Assembly: GCA_016342355.1 (NCBI GenBank)
Contig: JAEINP010000001.1
Location: 1 to 64,000, forward strand
DNA from: Desulfatibacillum sp.
GTDB taxonomy: Bacteria; Desulfobacterota; Desulfobacteria; Desulfobacterales; Desulfatibacillaceae
Length of the DNA stretch: 64,000 bases
Direction: 5' to 3'
Shown: in pieces, positions 50,484 to 59,402 of the stretch
How positions within the stretch are numbered: position 1 is the first letter of the stretch
Layout: each line of letters starts with the position of its first letter
Translations under genes and position numbers: made by a program
Notes under the pieces: generated by a model
The model's database searches: none
What the model saw: the letters and a program-made list of their open reading frames with translations, nothing else
What the model was told of the DNA's origin: nothing

Positions 50484-51995
50484 ATGGACAAAAAAAACGC
50501 CACTTTGCCGCGTCTGGCCGCCTTGGGGCTGAGCATCCTGTCCGTGGTTATGATCCTGATAGCGCTGACAGACACCTTTGCCGAGCCTGATTTGTGGGGA
50601 TACCTGAATTTCGGGCACCTGTTTTTCAACGAGCCCGGATTTCCCTTTCAGGACGCCTTTGCCTACACGCCCACCCATTCAACCTGGGTTTTTCACGAAT
50701 GGCTGACCGGTGTGGTCCTGTTCCGGCTTCAGCAGGCCGTGGGATTCGGCGGCATACAGGTTTTAAAATACCTCCTGGGTGGCCTGACAGCTTTTTTTCT
50801 GTATGCTACGGCAAAAAAATGCGGGGCAGGGAATGGGTGGCCCCTGGCGCCCGTGTTCCTGGCCGGGGCATTTTTTTCCTGGGCCTTTCCGGCGTTCCGG
50901 GCTTTATCCTTTACCTATTGCTTCTATGCCCTGTTTCTGGCTGTCCTGGAAACAGCCCGGCTTAGGGAAAATTTTTCCCGCCTGTGGGCGCTGCCTCCCA
51001 CCATGCTGTTGTGGGTGAATCTCCATGGAGGCTTTTTGGCAGGCCTGGGGCTGGTGTTTCTGTATGCCCTGGGCCGGGCCGTGGAGGGGCGGCGGTTTTC
51101 GCCCTATTTGAAAATCCTGGGGGTGTGCGGGCTCATTACTCTTATCAACCCCTATGGAACGGGGCTGTGGCAGACCATCCTGGGCCACTTGTCAGCGCCC
51201 CAGCACGGAATCCGGGAATGGCTTTCCGTACCAGGAGCCATATACCATTTCGGCCCTTCGTATGATTTGCTTATTTTTCTGGCCTGCCTTGGCCTGGGGG
51301 GAACACTCCTGGCCGCCACCCGCCCACGGGACCACGTTGCGGTTTTGGTCCTGGGTGCCACCGCCCTTTTGGGCCTGATCCATCACCGGCACATGCCATT
51401 TTTTATTTTGGGATTCGCAGTCTTTGCTCCGGCCATGCTCCGGCAAATCCTGGAGGAATTAACTCCCGGGAAATTCAAGCCCCATATAACGATCCCCGTG
51501 GTCCTCTTTGCCGGGGCCATGTTATTTTTTAACGCACAATATTTTATGGATAAAACCCCCCTGGCCTTTGCCGGAGGCAATCCCCTGGCCCTTAAAACTC
51601 CGGCGGCCCCTTATGCGCCTGGAACGGACTCTCTATTTTACCCTGTGGGTGCGGTGGGTTATTTGGAAACCGCCTCGTTTTCCGGCAATATCCTGCCTTA
51701 CGCCACCTGGGGAGGCTACATTAGCTGGCGACTCTACCCCAGGTGCAAGGTGGCCATGGATTTGCGGTTTGAAACCGTATATCCCAAAGATATCCGGGAC
51801 GAATATTTTGAGTTTTTACGATGCGGGCCGGGCTGGACGGATTTTCTAAACAAATATCCCCATGACATGGTCCTGGTTTATGCCGGAGACAATCTCCACA
51901 AGGCCATGGCCCGTCAGTCCGGTTGGGAGGAAATTTATCAGGACCCCTTTACGGTCATTTTTGCCAGGAGAAGAACGGAGACGCCCCGTGCCTGA
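50484..51995 (+). CDS. Polytopic membrane protein, GT-C-like, paralogue 1
   Basis: Protein of 503 residues, ~10 spans followed by a ~130-residue soluble C-terminal domain. Shared with its neighbour: EPDLWGYLNFGHLFFNEPGFP, HEWLTGV, LWVNLHGGFLAGLG, LINPYGTGLW, HHRHMPFF, and in the soluble part ATWGGYISWRLYPRCKVAMDLRFETVYP. The Asp in the first loop (AEPDLWGY) is in the place of the GT-C catalytic acid. Family uncharacterised; probably transfers or flips a sugar for envelope glycans. The next gene starts within its last codons (8-bp overlap). Confidence 0.75.
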   Translation: MDKKNATLPRLAALGLSILSVVMILIALTDTFAEPDLWGYLNFGHLFFNEPGFPFQDAFAYTPTHSTWVFHEWLTGVVLFRLQQAVGFGGIQVLKYLLGGLTAFFLYATAKKCGAGNGWPLAPVFLAGAFFSWAFPAFRALSFTYCFYALFLAVLETARLRENFSRLWALPPTMLLWVNLHGGFLAGLGLVFLYALGRAVEGRRFSPYLKILGVCGLITLINPYGTGLWQTILGHLSAPQHGIREWLSVPGAIYHFGPSYDLLIFLACLGLGGTLLAATRPRDHVAVLVLGATALLGLIHHRHMPFFILGFAVFAPAMLRQILEELTPGKFKPHITIPVVLFAGAMLFFNAQYFMDKTPLAFAGGNPLALKTPAAPYAPGTDSLFYPVGAVGYLETASFSGNILPYATWGGYISWRLYPRCKVAMDLRFETVYPKDIRDEYFEFLRCGPGWTDFLNKYPHDMVLVYAGDNLHKAMARQSGWEEIYQDPFTVIFARRRTETPRA

Positions 51996-53469
51996 ATTTG
52001 TCCATCCAAAAATCGCAGGCTGGTCGGCCTTTGTTCTGGTGGCGGGGGCCTATGCCATTGGTTTGATCACCAGCATTGCAGATCCGGACATGTGGGGATA
52101 CCTGGCCTTTGGATACACATTCTGGACCCAGCCGGGCTTTCCTTACCTGGACCCCTTCTCCTACATGCCCACAAACCCCGTGTGGATTTATCACGAATGG
52201 CTGACCGGCGTGATTTTTTTCCCGTTGTACGCCAGCTTTGGGGACGCGGCTCTCCAGATTTTACGTTACGGGCTGGCTGCAGGCGCCCTTGGGTTTGCCT
52301 TTGCCGCAGCAAAAAAGCGGGGCGCTTCCCCTGCGGCGGCCTTGTTGGGTTTGTTCTTTCCGGTTTTTGCCATTTCTGCGGGATACGCCCCGGTGCGCGC
52401 CCAGGTGTTTACCTATTTCTTTTTTGCCCTGACAATATATCTCTGCGAAGACTGCCGCAAAAGCCAACAGTTTAAACGCCTTTGGCTGCTTCCGCCCCTG
52501 GTTCTGGTCTGGTGCAACCTGCACGGTGGTTTTGTGGCAGGGCTGGCGATTATTGGCCTCTACGGGTTGGGCCAAGCCCTTTCGCGGAGGGTATTCAAGC
52601 CCTATCTGCTAATCCTCGTTCCCTGCCTTTTAGTCACACTCATTAACCCTTACGGGTGGGATTACTGGCCTTATCTGATTAAGGCCATTCTTATGCCCAG
52701 GCCGGAAATAACGGAATGGATGTCTTTGTGGCGGGCATACAAGCTGGGGCAAGCGGTCCTTGTCCTGCCCTTGTATATTGGAATGCTGCCCTTGTGCATC
52801 CTGTTTTGTGTGGGACCTTTGCGAAGGGACCGGACCGCTATCCTGGTCCTGGCTGCCACGGCCTGGATGGCCTTTTCCCATGTGCGTCACCTGCCTTTTA
52901 TGGGACTGGCAATGGCTGCCCTGTTGCCTTCGGCAGCGGGATATTTTTGGAAAAACAATTTGCGGGGCAAGGTATTTGTTCTTTTCGCCGTCATCATTCC
53001 ACTGGCTCACCTCACGATTATTAACGGGATGGTGGCATACAACAGGCTGGATAGCCCCGGGCTTTTCCGGACGCCCCTGTCTTTGGAGGTTCTTCCATCC
53101 AGTAAGGTTTTGGGCGGCCAAATGGCCTACCCCACCACCGGAATCGCATTTCTTAAGGAAAATGGAATTTCGGGTAATATTCTGACGGAATTTGAATGGG
53201 GACAGTTTGTTATGTGGACGCTGCCGGACAGCAAAGTGGCTATGGATGGCCGGTACGAAACGGTGTATCCTGACTCTGTTTGCCGGGAGTTTTTTGCCTT
53301 TGTTTACGGCAGTCCGGGCGGGGCGCAGTATCTGGAGAAATATCCCCACGAAATAGCCCTGTTGAAAACCGGAGCATTAACCAGCGCCCGGGTAAAACAA
53401 TCTCCCGAGTGGACCCGGGTATACGAAGGCGACGGTTGCGCGGTTTTTCTTCGAAAAAAGAACTCGTAA
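51988..53469 (+). CDS. Polytopic membrane protein, GT-C-like, paralogue 2
   Basis: Protein of 493 residues from a GTG at 51988 (CGGAG 8 bases upstream; GTGCCTGA overlaps the previous stop). It repeats the layout of paralogue 1: ADPDMWGYLAFGYTFWTQPGFP, HEWLTGVIFF, VWCNLHGGFVAGLA, LINPYGWDYW, HVRHLPFM, then the soluble FEWGQFVMWTLPDSKVAMDGRYETVYP. Motif order is fully conserved but overall identity looks moderate, so the duplication is old. Likely acts with paralogue 1 in one complex or pathway. Ends 4 bp from a convergent GT39 gene. Confidence 0.75.
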   Translation: MPEFVHPKIAGWSAFVLVAGAYAIGLITSIADPDMWGYLAFGYTFWTQPGFPYLDPFSYMPTNPVWIYHEWLTGVIFFPLYASFGDAALQILRYGLAAGALGFAFAAAKKRGASPAAALLGLFFPVFAISAGYAPVRAQVFTYFFFALTIYLCEDCRKSQQFKRLWLLPPLVLVWCNLHGGFVAGLAIIGLYGLGQALSRRVFKPYLLILVPCLLVTLINPYGWDYWPYLIKAILMPRPEITEWMSLWRAYKLGQAVLVLPLYIGMLPLCILFCVGPLRRDRTAILVLAATAWMAFSHVRHLPFMGLAMAALLPSAAGYFWKNNLRGKVFVLFAVIIPLAHLTIINGMVAYNRLDSPGLFRTPLSLEVLPSSKVLGGQMAYPTTGIAFLKENGISGNILTEFEWGQFVMWTLPDSKVAMDGRYETVYPDSVCREFFAFVYGSPGGAQYLEKYPHEIALLKTGALTSARVKQSPEWTRVYEGDGCAVFLRKKNS

Positions 53470-53473
53470 AAAA

Positions 53474-54997
53474 TTAGCTGTTTTTACGGACATCCTTACC
53501 TTTGGGAGGCTCCCATCTTAGCCCGCCCTTGAACCCATAGGCCTTGTAGAGATACACGGTGCGTACAAGCTCCGGTTCTGTGGTGAAAGGCCTTTTGCGG
53601 TATAGGGGCAGGGCGACCGGCGCGCTAACTTTTTCAAAAACCCGGCGCAGTTTTTTCATTTCATCGGGATGCCGGGAGACCCCCACTGCGTCCTGGCCCA
53701 GCAGGTCCTCGTCTTCCCACCAGTAATCATACACATTGGGCCGCTTCCATTTGTTGATGGAAACCGTCTCCGGCTGCCCGGGCGCGTAAAAGGCCAGTTC
53801 ACTGGCTTCCTGGTATCTGAATCCGAACAAGAAAGTCTTGCCGGGCTCCGGCATTTCCGCCTGCATGCTGGCGGCCTTTTGCCCGATTTCGTCCCAGCCT
53901 CCCAGTTCCATGGCGGCTCTGTCCAGTTTGGGGGAAAGGGGAAGAATGGGGAAAACCGCCTGCACCAGGACTATAATGGTGAATGCGTAGGAAATCCCCA
54001 AGGTCCATTTCCATAAACGGGGCTTGGAGTTGGAAAAAAAACGGGCAGCCAGAACACAGGCGCCCAAATAGGCGGCCCCGGGCCAGTTGCCGTATATTCT
54101 TGTATGGAAGGAAAGCAGGGTAAAGCCTGCAAACATGGGAAATGACGTCCAGAACAGCAACGGAACAATCCATTTTTTGTGATTGTAATTCCCTTTGATT
54201 ACCCGAATCCAGGCCCACAAGGCCAGGATGAAAACCAGGGGCGACAACAACGCAGCCTGGCTTCCCATGAGGTCCCCGAAATATTTGATATGCAGTGAAA
54301 ACCCTTGGCCTGCCCCGCCGATGTACGCCACGTGGCGGGCGGAATTCCAGCCGTTGGAAGCGTTCCAGTAGAGGACCGGGGAGAACAGTATAAAACCGAA
54401 AAACACCCCAGCATAGGGCTTGATGGATTTAAGCCGCTCCCTGTGGAGGCTGGAAAAAATCATGTAGAGAAGAAGGCCTGGTCCGAAAATGACCATGGTG
54501 TACTTGGCCAACAAGCCGAATCCGTACCAGAAGCCCGTGGAAAGCCATTGTTTCCAGGTGTGCTCTTCGCAGGCCTTGGCCCCGTGATAGGTGGCGCCCG
54601 CCCAGGCCATGGCCTGGAGCCCGTCGCAAGTGGCCAGAAGGCCGCCCACGTTGAACTCCAGCACGCCTTGGGTCAGAACAGCCACGGCCAGGGCGGTCCG
54701 GCCTGAAAAATATCGCCCGGTCAGGGCTGCCATGTAGGCGCTGGCAACGCCCATGGAAATGACGGAAGGCAGGCGAACGGCAAACTCGGTGTTGCCGAAT
54801 AGCTCCGTGCTCAGCCGGATGGCCCAGCCCAGGAGCGGCGCCTGATCGTGGTATCCCCAGGCAAGATGCCTGCCCCATTGCCAGTAATTGGTTTCGTCCG
54901 GGGTCAGTAAAAAGGTCGTCGAATACGCCAGGCGGAACAGGGTCCACCCCAGTATCCAGGCCCAGGCCAGCCTCATGTACCGGGAATTATCTTCCAA
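53474..54997 (-). CDS. Glycosyltransferase family 39 (ArnT/PMT-like) membrane protein
   Basis: Protein of 507 residues with ~10-12 spans. The first loop contains LTPDETNYWQWGRHLAWGYHDQAPLLGW: the DE pair and the YHDQAPL segment are hallmarks of GT39 enzymes that use polyprenyl-phosphate sugars (as ArnT). Start at 54997 or at Met8; the stop of thrS is 3 bp away, so it is co-transcribed downstream of thrS. The C-terminal ~140 residues are soluble (GKTFLFGFRYQEASELAFYAPG). Acceptor (lipid A, protein or polysaccharide) unknown. Confidence 0.88.
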   Translation of the reverse strand: MEDNSRYMRLAWAWILGWTLFRLAYSTTFLLTPDETNYWQWGRHLAWGYHDQAPLLGWAIRLSTELFGNTEFAVRLPSVISMGVASAYMAALTGRYFSGRTALAVAVLTQGVLEFNVGGLLATCDGLQAMAWAGATYHGAKACEEHTWKQWLSTGFWYGFGLLAKYTMVIFGPGLLLYMIFSSLHRERLKSIKPYAGVFFGFILFSPVLYWNASNGWNSARHVAYIGGAGQGFSLHIKYFGDLMGSQAALLSPLVFILALWAWIRVIKGNYNHKKWIVPLLFWTSFPMFAGFTLLSFHTRIYGNWPGAAYLGACVLAARFFSNSKPRLWKWTLGISYAFTIIVLVQAVFPILPLSPKLDRAAMELGGWDEIGQKAASMQAEMPEPGKTFLFGFRYQEASELAFYAPGQPETVSINKWKRPNVYDYWWEDEDLLGQDAVGVSRHPDEMKKLRRVFEKVSAPVALPLYRKRPFTTEPELVRTVYLYKAYGFKGGLRWEPPKGKDVRKNS

Positions 54998-55000
54998 TAA

Positions 55001-56911
55001 TCAGAACTCCACCAAATCGGGGTTTCGGGACTGGACGTGCGGAATCACCTTTTCCAGAAGTCCCTCCAAAGTCACTCCGTATTTTACCTTGCCGTCCAGG
55101 GTGCGGACCGCCAGGGTTTTGTTGGCTTCTTCCTTGGCGCCTACCGTGAGCATGAGGGGAATTTTGGACAACTGGGCGTCCCTCACCTTTTTGTTGATGC
55201 TTTCGGCCCGCAGGTCGATTTCCATGCGCATGCCCGCTTCCTCCAACCTGGCCTTTACTTCTTTGGCATATCCGGCCACATCGTCGTTCATGGCAAGGAT
55301 AACGGCTTGGCACGGGGCCAGCCACAAGGGGAATTTGCCCGCATAATGCTCGATGAGTATGCCCAAAAAGCGCTCGATGGACCCGTAAATGACCCGGTGG
55401 ATCATGACGGGCCTGTGGCGCTGGTTGTCCGCCCCCACATAGGTGAGGTCAAACCGCTCGGGCAGGTTCATATCCAACTGAATCGTGCCGCACTGCCAGG
55501 TCCGGCCCAGGGCGTCTTTGATGTGGATGTCTATCTTGGGGCCGTAAAAAGCGCCGTCCCCTTCGTTGATCTTGTATTCCCTGCCGGATTTGTCCAGGGC
55601 CGATTTGAGCCCTGCCGTGGCTTTTTCCCATTGCTCGTCCGTGCCTATGGATTTTTCCGGTCGGGTGGAAAGCTCCAGGTGAAAGCCCAGGCCAAAAGTG
55701 TTGTACATTTTTTCCACCAGTTGCAGGACCCCGATAATCTCGTCCTCGATCATGTCGGGCGTCATGAAAATGTGGGCATCGTCCTGGTGAAAGGCCCTGA
55801 CCCGGAACAGGCCGGAAAGGACCCCGGAAAGTTCATGCCGGTGGACCAATCCGATTTCCCCGGCCCGGATGGGCAGATCATTGTAGGAATGGTGCCGGGT
55901 TTTGTACAAGAGCATGCCGCCAGGACAGTTCATGGGTTTGATGGCGTAGTCGAAATCCTCGATGAGGGAGGTGTACATGTTTTCCCGGTAGTTTTCCCAA
56001 TGGCCGCTGCGCTCCCACAGGCTTTTATTAAGCATGATGGGGGTTTTGGTTTCCACATATCCGGCTCTTTTATGTTCTTCCCGCCAATAGGCCAGGAGGG
56101 CGTTCCACAATTCCATGCCCCGGGCATGGAAAAAGGGCATGCCGGCGGCTTCTTCGTGAAAGCTAAAAAGGTCCAGGGCTGTTCCCAGCTTTCTGTGATC
56201 CCGTTTTTTGGCCTCTTCCAGGACATACAGGTAGTTTTTCAACTCCTTTTTGTCAAAAAAGGCCGTGCCATAAAGGCGTTGGAGCATGGGCCTTTCCGAA
56301 TCCCCCCTCCAATAAGCCCCGGAAACCTTCATGAGCTTGAGGGCTTTTACCAGTCCTGTATCCGGCACATGTGGGCCGCGGCACAGATCGGAAAAGCCTC
56401 CCTGTTCGTATATGGTTATGGTTCCGTCTTCCAGTTCGCTTATGAGTTCGGTTTTAAACGGGTTGTCCTTGTAGAAATCCATGGCTTCGGCTTTGGTCAT
56501 GGCCTTTCTGACAAAAGGTTTTTTTGCCTTGATGACTTTATTGACTTCCTCCTCAATTTTGGAAAAATCGTCTTCCGAAATGGGGGGCATGTCGATATCA
56601 TAATAAAAGCCGTCCTCAATCACCGGGCCTATGGTCAGCTTGGCCTGGGGATACAGGTTGAGAATCGCCTCGGCCATCACATGAGCGGCGCTATGGCGCA
56701 TGATATGGAGGCCCTGCTCGTCCCTGGTAGTGATGAAAACAACGGAAGTATCGGTATCAATAGGCGTGGACAGGTCTGTCAAGCGGCCGTCCAGTTCCAT
56801 GGCGACGCAATTTCTGGCAAAACCTTCCGAGATGCCCTTGGCCACATCCATACCGGACATGGGGCCTTCAGACTCCACAATTTTTCCATCAGGCAGGGTA
56901 ATTTTAATCAT
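55001..56911 (-). CDS. thrS: Threonyl-tRNA synthetase
   Basis: Protein of 636 residues, start at 56911 with TGGAG 6 bases upstream; the frame extends 14 codons farther. Domains in order: TGS (IKITLPDGKIVE), the editing domain with HSAAHVMAEA and SDLCRGPHVPDTG, the class II catalytic core with MNCPGGM (zinc Cys), the motif 2 region RAGEIGLVHRHELSG and motif 3 GSIERFLGILIEHYAGKFPLWLAP, and the anticodon domain. Complete and normal in length. The usual partners infC-rpmI-rplT are not adjacent; instead a GT39 gene follows directly. Confidence 0.97.
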   Translation of the reverse strand: MIKITLPDGKIVESEGPMSGMDVAKGISEGFARNCVAMELDGRLTDLSTPIDTDTSVVFITTRDEQGLHIMRHSAAHVMAEAILNLYPQAKLTIGPVIEDGFYYDIDMPPISEDDFSKIEEEVNKVIKAKKPFVRKAMTKAEAMDFYKDNPFKTELISELEDGTITIYEQGGFSDLCRGPHVPDTGLVKALKLMKVSGAYWRGDSERPMLQRLYGTAFFDKKELKNYLYVLEEAKKRDHRKLGTALDLFSFHEEAAGMPFFHARGMELWNALLAYWREEHKRAGYVETKTPIMLNKSLWERSGHWENYRENMYTSLIEDFDYAIKPMNCPGGMLLYKTRHHSYNDLPIRAGEIGLVHRHELSGVLSGLFRVRAFHQDDAHIFMTPDMIEDEIIGVLQLVEKMYNTFGLGFHLELSTRPEKSIGTDEQWEKATAGLKSALDKSGREYKINEGDGAFYGPKIDIHIKDALGRTWQCGTIQLDMNLPERFDLTYVGADNQRHRPVMIHRVIYGSIERFLGILIEHYAGKFPLWLAPCQAVILAMNDDVAGYAKEVKARLEEAGMRMEIDLRAESINKKVRDAQLSKIPLMLTVGAKEEANKTLAVRTLDGKVKYGVTLEGLLEKVIPHVQSRNPDLVEF

Positions 56912-57124
56912 TTTCCGCTCCACGGGTTTGTTAATTATTTGCGAATGCCGCATGCCCTGAAACTAAGGGATAACCGCGCCGTGGTCAAGGCTATTGTGGC
57001 GAACCGGAGAGAATATTCCCACAAACCCGAAAAAAATGTAATTAATGGTAAATAACAGGGGTTTAATAGCCGATAGAACACCCACGGCCGGGACGATGAG
57101 GTTGACTTTGGAATGTTTTGAAAG
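56912..57124. other. Divergent region between thrS and a small membrane-protein gene
   Basis: Together with the promoter below this spans about 300 bases. No T-box, leader peptide or hairpin typical of synthetase control was recognised upstream of thrS. AT-rich on both sides. Confidence 0.5.
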
Positions 57125-57153
57125 TTGACGCAAAATGTCTTCCCCTTTATAGT
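57125..57153 (+). promoter_or_regulatory. Strong sigma-70 promoter
   Basis: TTGACG (57125-57130), exact 17-bp spacer, TATAGT (57148-57153). About 55 bases to the ATG at 57215. Confidence 0.72.
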
Positions 57154-57214
57154 CCAGATACATTGAGAGTGAATTTGGCGCAAACCTGTTAGATTAGATT
57201 GGGAGACTATAAGG

Positions 57215-57502
57215 ATGGATTGGGTTCAACTGGAAGCGATTTACGCCACGCAGCTAACTATTCCTTTGTACCAGATCGGGCTGTTGCTGCTCATCAGCAC
57301 CCTGGCCCTGCTGTTCGGAAGGATCAAGGTGGCGCTCCTCAATAATTATCTCTTTTCCCTGTACTGGGGATACATTCTTAACCGGGACGTCCTGGTGGGA
57401 GATAATCTGGAGAATGTCAGCTATTTTACGGTCCTTTATTTCGGGTTTGGCATTATCATCGCCATTTTGGCCCTTGTGGGCTTTATGACCCACAAAGACT
57501 AA
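57215..57502 (+). CDS. Small two- to three-span membrane protein
   Basis: Protein of 95 residues with hydrophobic segments at ~18-38 (LYQIGLLLLISTLALLFG), a middle amphipathic part (VALLNNYLFSLYWGYILNR), and a C-terminal span (YFTVLYFGFGIIIAILALVGFM). GGGAG lies 10 bases before the ATG, and a strong promoter stands upstream. No family recognised. Single-gene transcription unit. Confidence 0.75.
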   Translation: MDWVQLEAIYATQLTIPLYQIGLLLLISTLALLFGRIKVALLNNYLFSLYWGYILNRDVLVGDNLENVSYFTVLYFGFGIIIAILALVGFMTHKD

Positions 57503-57511
57503 TCGCCCGGC

Positions 57512-57546
57512 AAAAAAAAATCCCCAAAGCGCCATGGCTTTGGGGA
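57512..57546 (-). terminator. Intrinsic terminator of the lipoprotein gene
   Basis: TCCCCAAAGC (57521-57530) pairs with GCTTTGGGGA (57537-57546); on the minus strand the hairpin is followed by nine T (57520-57512). It lies 67 bp past the minus-strand lipoprotein stop and may also act weakly on the plus-strand gene. Confidence 0.88.
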
Positions 57547-57613
57547 TGATTGGCCCGGCTTTCAGCAGGTCGAACGGCTTTAAACAGGATTCACCGGGTA
57601 GTCAATTCCTCTA

Positions 57614-58630
57614 TTAATTCTGCTCCTCCATTGCGGGTTCCTCGCATAAATGCCACTCCTTTTCGTCAATATACTTAAAGTAGCATATATGCTGTATGTC
57701 TGCACCCTCAACAAGGTCTCCATGCGTGGTAACGTCGTCTGAGGCATCGGCCTTCCGCTTTTTTTGGGTAGTATCAATCATCTGCCATGTGGGGAAGACC
57801 TCATATTCCATTTTTGAGTATTCAATCCACGGCAGTCCTGATGACACGGATACGTCGAGCAATTGATCCCCGGGATAAAACACGTTCCAGGCATATGGGC
57901 TTAAATCAACACTCCCGAATGCAACCACTTTATCGTCAGCCTTGAATGCCACTGAGGCATCAGGTCCGTAGATTGGATCCGTACCTTCCACCTGGACACT
58001 AAATTTGAGCCCAACGGTGGCTCCCGCGGGATTGTTTGGGGAGGTGGAAAACAGCTCAGAGTCAGTTATTTTGAGGATGCCTTTGGGAGAAACTATCGAT
58101 TTTCCCATTTCGCCTATTGAGAAGGAATAGTTCGCCGTGAACTTTTCAATATCCTGCGGGGATATTCCGGCCCTTGATGAGAAAGCAGCAGTTTCCCCCG
58201 GGGCAAGGGCATAGTAGTTGTATCTTGTTTGGGGGGATTGGACGATTCTGCCAGAGACGGGATAGGCATTGCAGGAGCCCAGAACCTCACCTGCAGAATC
58301 GGTGAAGGATATGATCAGTGCCAGGACGTATATGATATCCTCCCCGGTATTTATGACCTCTCCCAAAAACACCAGTTTTCCATTGGAATCTGTTATCAAG
58401 TTTTCGGAACGGATGCTTAAAAAGTTTACTCCGGACCCGTCAGACCCTTGGTCGGTCGTTCCCGAGTTTGGATCCGCCGAGGTGCTGGAGCCCCCTGACG
58501 TCCCTGTGTCGGGTATTCCCCCTGCCCCTTCGGGTCCGCAGCCTGCGTTAAAAACAAGGCTAAAAAAAAGCGCCGCGATAAAACACAGGCAGCTTATCCG
58601 TATTCGGGAACCATACAGTGTGGGCAGCAT
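57614..58630 (-). CDS. Putative surface lipoprotein, unknown function
   Basis: Protein of 338 residues. Signal of lipoprotein type: basic start, hydrophobic ISCLCFIAALFFSLVF, then NAGC with Cys at ~31, although the lipobox lacks the usual Leu at -3. A Gly/Ser/Thr-rich linker follows (PDTGTSGGSSTSADPNSGTTD). The rest is strand-rich (FLGEVINTGEDIIYVLALIISFTDSAGEVLG looks like a FxxLxE/Ig-like domain, probably present twice). The terminal part has IQHICYFKYID. Function unknown. An 11-bp inverted repeat lies 55 bp upstream. Confidence 0.75.
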   Translation of the reverse strand: MLPTLYGSRIRISCLCFIAALFFSLVFNAGCGPEGAGGIPDTGTSGGSSTSADPNSGTTDQGSDGSGVNFLSIRSENLITDSNGKLVFLGEVINTGEDIIYVLALIISFTDSAGEVLGSCNAYPVSGRIVQSPQTRYNYYALAPGETAAFSSRAGISPQDIEKFTANYSFSIGEMGKSIVSPKGILKITDSELFSTSPNNPAGATVGLKFSVQVEGTDPIYGPDASVAFKADDKVVAFGSVDLSPYAWNVFYPGDQLLDVSVSSGLPWIEYSKMEYEVFPTWQMIDTTQKKRKADASDDVTTHGDLVEGADIQHICYFKYIDEKEWHLCEEPAMEEQN

Positions 58631-58684
58631 TTAGAGAACATCCTTTCTTGGCGTGAAAAAATATACAGTGGAAGGAGGATTGGC

Positions 58685-58715
58685 GGTTCTGAAAAAACTG
58701 GCAATTTTCAGAACC
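58685..58715. repeat. Perfect 11-bp inverted repeat upstream of the lipoprotein gene
   Basis: GGTTCTGAAAA (58685-58695) and TTTTCAGAACC (58705-58715) around a 9-base loop. Located 55 bp before the lipoprotein start on its promoter side; possible operator, or a terminator-like hairpin for the upstream FmdB gene. Confidence 0.65.
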
Positions 58716-58871
58716 CGGTGCGCCACCTTCTGGCCGGGGCGGCTCCTGGCAAGCCCAAGCGATCTCCAAACCACGCATAATTAGATTTAAAGATGAACGG
58801 GCAAACAAATTTTGTCAAGTATTTTCAGTATAAAAGATTGAAAACCCAAGCCTGAATCCTGATTTTTTTTG

Positions 58872-59186
58872 TTAATCGCTGATTGTTTTTGAGAGGTCGG
58901 GCACGGTTTCCGGTTTGCCTTGCTCCATATACCTGTTGTCTCCTGACCTGGCTGTAACATTTTCGTAAACTCCGTCGTCCCGCTTCACCAGCTTGGTAAA
59001 GCCCAGATCCCTTAACTCGCTGTTGGTTTTGGGGGTGTTGATGTTGGTGCGGGATATGAGCTTGCGGACAGGTTCTCCGCACTCCGGACAGCGGGTCAGG
59101 GCTCTCTCGTGAATGGACTGTATCGCTTCAAAAACAGGTCCCCGGCCGCAAGCCTTGCCAACGTGTTCGTATTCATAGATGGCCAT
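58872..59186 (-). CDS. FmdB family zinc-ribbon regulatory protein
   Basis: Protein of 104 residues, start at 59186 with GGGAG 6 bases upstream. It begins MAIYEYEH like FmdB proteins; the usual first CxxC is changed (GKACGRGPVFEAIQSIHE) but RCPECGEPVRKLISR, the second half of the ribbon, is intact. The C-terminal half is charged and unstructured. FmdB was first described near formamidase genes as a putative regulator; most members are uncharacterised. Divergent from the first cyclase gene. Confidence 0.85.
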   Translation of the reverse strand: MAIYEYEHVGKACGRGPVFEAIQSIHERALTRCPECGEPVRKLISRTNINTPKTNSELRDLGFTKLVKRDDGVYENVTARSGDNRYMEQGKPETVPDLSKTISD

Positions 59187-59264
59187 GGATATCTCCCTGA
59201 AAAGCATAAGTAAACAGTGCAAAACCAAGGCTTATGCTGATTTGTACGGACATGAAGTCCATTT

Positions 59265-59294
59265 CTTGACACTAGTTCAGTCTATCCCCTATAT
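59265..59294 (+). promoter_or_regulatory. Sigma-70 promoter of the GAF-cyclase-like gene
   Basis: TTGACA (59265-59270), 18-bp spacer, TATATT (59289-59294). The leader to the ATG at 59403 is about 100 bases. Confidence 0.7.
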
Positions 59295-59402
59295 TGATTC
59301 CATAATACCGCGCTTTTGTGCTTTTGTCCACGGAGCACACAGTTTCCCTGCACGGACCTCTTCTTGGGTCCCACCTCGATTAAAGAGCATAAGGAAGATA
59401 CC

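Noticed and set aside
55037-57055. 672-codon plus-strand frame opposite thrS
   Set aside because: It is an antisense shadow of a complete, conserved synthetase; its peptide is Gly/His/Val-rich without domains and has no ribosome binding site.
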